DNA of 64,000 bases from Boswellia sacra. Its lineage: Eukaryota; Streptophyta; Magnoliopsida; Sapindales; Burseraceae. Under the pieces are notes generated by a model, which saw only the letters and a program-made list of their open reading frames with translations, was not told the DNA's origin and ran no database searches. The stretch covers positions 110,946 through 174,945 of the forward strand of contig SNVD02003247.1 in assembly GCA_013180625.2 (NCBI GenBank). Direction: 5' to 3'. Of the stretch, positions 58,425 through 64,000 are shown piece after piece (positions within the stretch are counted from its first letter, which is position 1; each line of letters begins with the position of its first letter). Made by a program: the position numbers and the translations under genes.

Positions 58425-59842
58425 TGATAAGTGTCTATTTATATATCATTTTCATATCAATTCGTCCATGTTTCTTTGCTATATTCCTTGGTATTTTTAT
58501 GTTTTTTGTGTGGTTTTGATGTTTGTAGGAGTTTTGGAGCAACTTGCACAAAAATGGAGTAAAACCCTTCATTTTCACCTCTGCTAGTCAACCATCTTCT
58601 CGGATTTAATTGTATTGATATACAGTGAACCCGATGACATGTTATATACCGTTGGAAAGCTCTCGAAGTCTATTCTCTAGAGAAATTTACGGTTCATGAA
58701 TCCATTCAGTGTATCGAAAGTTATAATCAAAACAGTGTGAGAAGTGTAGAAATGTAATTCCACAAATCACTATAACATGTATAATATGGGACACTGTAGC
58801 AGGTTACTGTAGCAGAGTATATAAACTAATTTTAGGGTTTTATTTTAATAACTTGAGGAGGGGAGAACGTGTTAGAGGCTGCATCTTTGGATTTCTCTCA
58901 TCTCTTGGAGTTCTTGAAGGAGATTGAAGGCTTGGAATGAGGAAGAACTACAAATCCTAAGAGATTTCATCAAATTTGCTAAGTTCATCATTTCCCTTTC
59001 ATCTTCTGGAATTTTTATGTATTGTATTGTATTTATGACGTTTTTGAACATGTGTAACTGAATCTGAATTGGTTGAGGGTGATTTCAAAGCCCTTGATAT
59101 GATTTTTGTGAGTTGATTGTGTAAGAAATTGTTATCCAATTCTCTAATTGAAGTTGCTTACATTTTCCCATATCTAATGCTTATGATTGCTTGCTGATTG
59201 TATTTGGGCTGGCCAACTGAATATAATCTGGTTGTTATCTATTACTAGACTAGAAATCTTGATCCGTAATTGTCTTGAATTTCTAATCATTAGTAGCAAA
59301 TTTGTGATCAGAGATTTCAATTGGAGAATATAACCTAAGTTAAATAATCCGAGCTTGTGTGTTTATTGCTTAGATCAACCTATCTTTCTTATCATAATGC
59401 ATCCATTGAATTAAACTCAGAGGGCTTGTTCTAGGTTGTTTAATGGATAGAGATTAAATAAAGAGCTTGTTTTATTTAACAACAAAGTAAGGAAAGATTG
59501 GATAACAGAGCTTGTTGTTATCTACGGTTGATAACTTCAATGCTGTAATTGGATGACAATTCTACGATTAATTCACAAATCCATATCTTGTGGTAGAGAA
59601 GGATCCCTTAACCAGCTTTCTCTCATTGATTTTTCACTCAAATTAACTTTCTGTTTTGTTATTCTTCATTTGCATTCTTAGTTCATTTAGTTAATCATTC
59701 AACAAAACCCCCCTTATTTAGTTTATTGTTGTTGAAAAATAACAAATTTAATTAGAATCAATCCTCGTGGGAACGATATCTTACTCATCACTTTATTACT
59801 TGTGCGACAAGTATACTTGCTAGTTTTGAACGCATCAACTTT

Positions 59843-60312
59843 TGAAACTAAGGCTTGTTTTGATTTTTCTTTATGAAATTCTTTTTTAGAATCTTGGCAT
59901 AGTTCCTAACCATATAAGCAATTTGCTTCTCTTCGGTTGAGTCACTCACAGAATCTTTATTACCAGAATGTGTTGTAGTAGCTATAAAGGCTATGCTTTT
60001 GCCTTTTCTTTTGTTTTTGAAATTCATCTCGAATGTTTGCAGTGAACCTAACAACTTAGCAATGTGCATCTCTTCTACATTCTTTGTCTCTTTAATTATG
60101 GTCACTTTAGCCTGAAACTTATATGGTAAAGACCTTAAGATCTTTGTTATAATTTTTGAGTCAGAAAAAAGTTCTCCTAATAATGCGGATCCACTAGTTA
60201 TGTCACATAACCTTGAATAAAAATCTGAAACAGTTTCTTCCTCATGCATGGTTATTTTCTCAAATTTAGATGCAAGCATGTTTATTTTGGTTTGTTTTAC
60301 AGAATTTGTTCC

Positions 60313-60345
<33 letters not shown>

Positions 60346-60682
60346 TTGTTTCAAGATGATCCCAAGCTGCTTTCGCACTAGTACATGATGAAATCAAAAT
60401 AAATTGATTAAGACTTATTGCATTGAAGATGGTGTTCATTGCTTTTGAGTTCCAGTTTGTCGAGGCACACTATTCTTGACTCCATGCTAACTATGGTTTC
60501 TTTTCAGGTTCTCCAATTTCTCCCATTTGAGTTGGATGAATCCAGCCATGAAAAACACTTCCCCATACCCTTTCATCAATAGATTTGAGGAAATACATTA
60601 TTCTGGCTTTCCAATACCAGTAGTTGTCTTCATCTAACATAGGTTGATGGTTGATAAAGCTTCCATTCCTTAGCAAATCCAT
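59843..60682 (-). pseudogene. Copia gag, N-terminal half (before the nested insertion)
   Basis: On the minus strand an ATG at 60682 opens MDLLRNGSFINHQP and DEDNYWYWKARIMYFL, the usual Copia gag start. After a stop the frame resumes at 60378 with a UBN2-type segment (TKINMLASKFEKITM, FYSRLCDIT, ILRSLPYKFQAKV) and a basic end. An (AAT)n run at 60317-60345 inserts ten Asn residues. The frame is cut at 59843 by the Ty3-type element and continues at 51029. Confidence 0.8.
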
Positions 60683-61694
60683 TTCTTCAAATAAAAAAAC
60701 TCAGTATCCACACAGATTCATTAGTGTTTCTGCTCTAATACCAATTATAGGTTTGAAGGAGATAGAATTGTCACGATATAAAGCACAGAAGCAACAACAG
60801 ATAATATAACAAAATTGTAAAAATTGTACAGCAATTTTACGTGGTTCAATTAATCAAATAAACCTTCATCCATAGGCAGTATGAACTACAATCCAGTATG
60901 TAATATGTTGGTTTAAGGGACATAGGAGACTTTTACATGATTTGATTCCCAAAAATCCACTAACCTATTCTATGTGATGCTACTCACCCTTAAGACCTAC
61001 ACTCAGTTCACTCATTATTGCACTCATACAATCTGTTAAACAAACCATAATAGAAAAACCATTAATGACACATATGAATGCTCAACCAGATATGAGCTTC
61101 ATATGATCACACTCATATAAATAAAAAAACTCAAAGAGTTAAAACAAATAGAAGATGCTCTGAAGACTTAAGGTCACAAGCTCTCTAAACACCCAATGCA
61201 TCTCCAGCGTTCACTCAGCAATACAATTGTGATTTCTTCTTTATACACGTTCCAATTGTTGTAGGTCAGCTCCATTCAAGAAATGTAGCAACTACAATTT
61301 GTTTACTATACTTATCATATAAGAAGTGGAGTTTAGATAGAACACATTATAAGATAATCCTAGATAAATATGAATTATAAAACTAAGTAATTATCTCAAA
61401 CCAGGCTTTTATCACAAGATGTCAAAATAAAATAAAACAAACTAAAATGTGCCATGTCATCATTATGCCACGTTGGCATGCTGTCCTAGAGCTAACTGTT
61501 ATTTCTTTATTTCAGTCAATAAAGATTTTGAGATTGAATAATTACTGTTTGTTTGCCTAGTAATTTATTTCTTTTGTTTTAGTTCCATAAGTTTACTTTA
61601 AAATTTATGGTCATATTCTTTATGGAGTATTGATTTTTCTTTTCTTGAAGTGTAGAAGCTTAAGATTTTAGACACTACAACAGAAATGATCATT

Positions 61695-61970
61695 TACGGT
61701 GGGCTAAAACCGCCGCAAAAGTGTTTTTGCGGCGGTTCTACGGCGGTTTCTGTCCGACGTAAAAACAACCGCAGTAAAAGCTTTTACAGCGGTTTTGGCC
61801 TGCCGTAAATAACTTTATACGGCGGTTTTAATGTTCGACGTAAAAGGGTTTGACAAAATTTTGGGACACCCTTTTACGGCGGTTATAAAACCGCCGTAAA
61901 AATTTGCGACGGTTCAGAAACCGCCGTAGAAGCTGCATATTTGCGACGGTTTCGAAACCGCCGCAAAAAG
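61695..61970. repeat. CACTA subterminal repeats (ACGGCGG / CCGCCGTAA)
   Basis: At least ten near copies of TTTACGGCGGTTT or its reverse complement, several arranged as hairpins (for example 'acggcggttataaaaccgccgt' near 61876, shown here only as motif). These are probable transposase-binding sites by family knowledge. Confidence 0.85.
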
Positions 61971-62432
61971 CTTTTCTATTTTTTTTAAAATATTTTTTTT
62001 CATTTCATCCCTGTCTGCTGTTTTACAAATTGAGTTCACATGTCTAAAAAAATATTATTGTATAACATTTCAATAATTATATGCATTCAATATAAACATA
62101 AGAACAAATGAAATATGAAAGCATCTCATTTAAATGGTTTTAAACATAATGTAACAAACAAATCAAATTTAACACTATCATAATTCACATTGTTTAACAT
62201 CTAATAAGAGTTAAAGGTCCAATAATAAGCTCCAAAAGCTGAGATATGAAAGCCTGCATGGTCTAAGAATTGTGCAGGCTATGTGCAAAACTCAGTTACA
62301 GACTACCAAATATTTCAAAAGAGAACCTCATATATCATAACAAAACAAAAGATTAAAGTAGAATCAAGCATAGTGCAATAGAAATTAGAGTTTGCAATAC
62401 CTAACACTGATTATGATGGAGAGATCTGATAC

Positions 62433-63010
62433 CATAGTCTAGTTTATAGAAGTTGAGGTATAATATATGGGTAATAACAAAAGCAAGCAGTGGAGCGACA
62501 ACCATGACTCTAGTAGCCTCATCTCTCAATTGAAACATCTTAATATGGCCAAAATGAGTGAGTAACCAAGTAATGCCATTACAAATGAGTAGTCAAACTT
62601 CTCTGTCATGTCAAAATCTAGATAAAATCGTTGGAACCATAACAATTTAGTACCCATCCGTTGGGCAATATCAATCAAAGCAATTTTGCCTATCTAAGTA
62701 TGACAGAAAATAATTTGTAAATCAAGTATGATAGAAAATAATTTGTAAATCAAACTAAAAACTCACATAGTCAAACATTTAAATCAATTACTAAAAATGA
62801 AACATTAAAAAAGGCTTACCGACTGTGGAAAATGACACTGTAGAACCAGGAGTTCAGTGCGAAGAGCCCATAGATATGCCACAAAGTGGAATACTCATAG
62901 TGTGCCTTCTTATTGTGTTTTAAATTGAAGAAGAAAAGTAGCATGTTCACCTCTGAAGGAGTATATCCAATGCCAATGAGTCCCAAAGATCTCTTCTTTG
63001 GCCAATTATC
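62433..63010 (-). pseudogene. PER1/PGAP3-like gene fragment captured in the CACTA element
   Basis: Two exon-like pieces on the minus strand. Exon a, 63010-62820 (preceded by CAG, followed by GTAAGC), encodes HYEYSTLWHIYGLFALNSW and ends FHSR. Exon b, about 62618-62433, encodes DMTEKFDYSFVMALLGYS, then after a small frameshift APLLAFVITHILYLNFYK. These are membrane segments of the Per1-like family, GPI-anchor lipid remodelling proteins of the ER/Golgi. The intron between them is kept. The N- and C-terminal parts of the gene are missing, and a stop/frameshift follows ILRCFN. The match is from memory but covers two exons in order. Confidence 0.75.
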
Positions 63011-63350
63011 CTGTGGTAATATTTAGGCATTAGAATCAGCAAGAGTGATAATGCAATTAAGGAAAGGACAAAAGAACTCCAAATTGGCTTCAATAACTGC
63101 CAGAATAGATGCCAGATAGATGACAATGTAGCAGAAGATTAGCTTATGATATTCACAGTTCAAGATGACATATCATTGCAAGAAATTGTCCGATATTCTG
63201 AATTAGTATCCAGAAGTCTACCAGACACAGGCCTAGACTCCTACGAACACAAAAAAAAACAGTATTCAACAACCAAAAAATTAACAATCAAGTAGAGTAG
63301 CATAGTTTCGATTCATTTGCCAAAGCCCATATGAAATGTTGAATTAGTAC

Positions 63351-64000
63351 CTGATAACCATTTATTTGTCAAAGCCAGTATGATGCCCACAACATCCTTG
63401 ACATACACAGGGTAGCGGTACTCATCATGAAAAAACTGCACTTTATCACCTTTAGAGAGGACACCATCAATCCACTGCATCATTTGGAAGTAAGATGTTG
63501 GTCATCCACCAAGCAACCATGAATGCCTGTGTTTTCAGTGCCTTCTATATGCATAACAATTGCCAAATCACAATTTCCTTGTATTCAAGTCTTAAGGCAG
63601 AAGCACCACCATCATTCACCAACTATTTTTGGCCATCACACGCATTAAAATTACATCATTTTTTTTAATAAACGTTTCAACAATGACCACATATGCAGTT
63701 TAAATTATCTTTGAACATACCAATCTACATGCTCCATGGTGTCCATACAGCCCCTAACTTTATTTCTTTTAAAGGACAAATAATTCCACAAATATAAATC
63801 ACATTTCTTGTAGGTGCAGAGTAGTTTGATTCGGTACACTCTTAGCATACAATCATCTCTCCTCTGAACACAACTAAAAAATCACATGGCAAGGATTGCA
63901 TTCCACCTACATACCTGAATTGGGAGAGATTTGGCTATAGGTGAGATGGTTTGCGGCCCAAAGATGATGCTGCTTCTCAGAATTGCAAAGTTTAAACATT
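63351..64000 (-). pseudogene. RmlD/MAT2B-like NAD(P)-binding protein gene fragment captured in the CACTA element
   Basis: Two minus-strand exons. The first runs from beyond the window to 63915 and encodes NFAILRSSIIFGPQTISPI then AKSLPIQ, followed by a GTATG donor. The second, 63474-63351, after a CAG acceptor, encodes WIDGVLSKGDKVQFFHDEY and PVYVKDVVGIILALTNKW and ends at a GT donor. The join is in frame. This matches the plant short-chain Rossmann protein related to dTDP-4-dehydrorhamnose reductase / methionine adenosyltransferase beta. The expected next exon is absent: downstream is the PER1-like fragment. Open within these exons, so it could be a whole gene's 3' part, but the context argues for a captured fragment. 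Confidence 0.72.

Larger units (their letters stand above)
51035..59837 (+). mobile_element. Non-autonomous Ty3-type (Athila/Tat-like) LTR retrotransposon carrying a LOG-family gene
   Basis: LTRs 51035-52446 (1412 bp) and 58425-59837 (1413 bp) start TGATA and end GCATCA. By eye they differ at roughly 5% of sites in the first 500 bp. Flanks are a perfect ACTTT duplication (51030-51034 and 59838-59842) that interrupts the Copia gag. Primer site TGGCGCCGTTGCCGGGGA (52453-52470) and polypurine tract GTGTGGGGGAATT (before 58425) are typical of this lineage. Contents in order: partial gag, pol stub, a broken 189-codon ORF, three G-box repeats, an intact LOG ORF, long non-coding spacer. Protease, reverse transcriptase, RNase H and integrase are all absent, so any movement needs enzymes in trans. 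Confidence 0.93.
44631..61497 (-). mobile_element. Copia-type LTR retrotransposon (minus strand), split by a nested element
   Basis: LTRs at 44631-45401 (3') and 60746-61497 (5') are flanked by a 5-bp target duplication GTTAT (44626-44630 and 61498-61502). The Met-tRNA primer site TGGTATTAGAGC (60732-60743) and the polypurine tract AAAATGGAGAGAT next to 45401 set the orientation. Without the nested 8.8-kb element it is about 8 kb. Order on the minus strand: gag (60682 to 59848, then 51029 to about 50171), protease start, reverse transcriptase, RNase H (to 48396), then an extra 3' ORF before the LTR. The integrase core is missing. The two LTRs are clearly more diverged than those of the nested element, so it is older. 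Confidence 0.92.
61673..64000. mobile_element. Left part of a CACTA (En/Spm) transposon carrying host gene fragments
   Basis: Begins CACTACAACAGAAATGATC at 61673, a CACTA-type terminus. It is followed (61695-61970) by dense subterminal ACGGCGGTTT-type repeats in both orientations, a hallmark of this superfamily. No TAGTG right end is visible, so the element runs past the window. Inside, on the minus strand, are exon fragments of two unrelated host genes (separate entries), as in Pack-CACTA elements. No transposase is seen in this part. Confidence 0.8.

Overview
This window looks like nuclear DNA of a eudicot plant. It is AT-rich, its protein-coding genes have plant introns or are intronless plant families, and long LTR retrotransposons, MITEs and a CACTA transposon fill the space between genes. 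The species cannot be fixed from the sequence. All calls below come from reading the sequence; no alignments were run.

Layout: (1) 1-3852 (+) holds the last five exons of a conserved plant gene, most like EMB1611/MEE22. (2) 4.6-10.4 kb (-) holds two intact berberine-bridge-enzyme-like (BBE-like) flavoenzyme genes. (3) 10.4-23.3 kb is gene-poor, with LTR remnants, a Mutator-type element, microsatellites and a dead hAT transposase. (4) 23.4-30.0 kb (+) holds two further intact, closely related BBE-like genes. (5) 31-43 kb contains a decayed second copy of that two-gene block (BBE pseudogenes at 35.3 and 41.5 kb), preceded and interrupted by well-delimited transposons: a Copia derivative carrying a nested hAT element, a Mutator MITE, a 2-kb non-autonomous LTR element and a hAT MITE. 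(6) 44.6-61.5 kb is an old Copia element on the minus strand. A younger 8.8-kb Ty3-type element (51035-59837) is nested in it, with a perfect 5-bp target duplication. (7) From 61673 to the window end is the left part of a CACTA transposon that carries exon fragments of two unrelated host genes.

The most unusual object is the nested Ty3-type element. Its retroviral-type genes are reduced to a partial gag and a pol stub. It carries an intact, intronless 216-codon LONELY GUY (LOG) family ORF, the cytokinin-activating enzyme family. The ORF sits behind three 67-bp tandem repeats that each contain a G-box, and its C-terminal tail looks like a nuclear-localisation plus EAR-repression motif. A second cargo-like ORF, recently broken by stop codons, lies just upstream. 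This is a candidate retrotransposon-borne hormone gene.

The BBE-like genes form a tandem array of secreted, bicovalent-FAD oxidoreductases. The residue known in this family to gate oxygen access is Val in three copies and Leu in one, so the array may mix oxidases with a dehydrogenase. The two blocks of the segmental duplication act as each other's 'empty site' record, which dates three transposon insertions to after the duplication.
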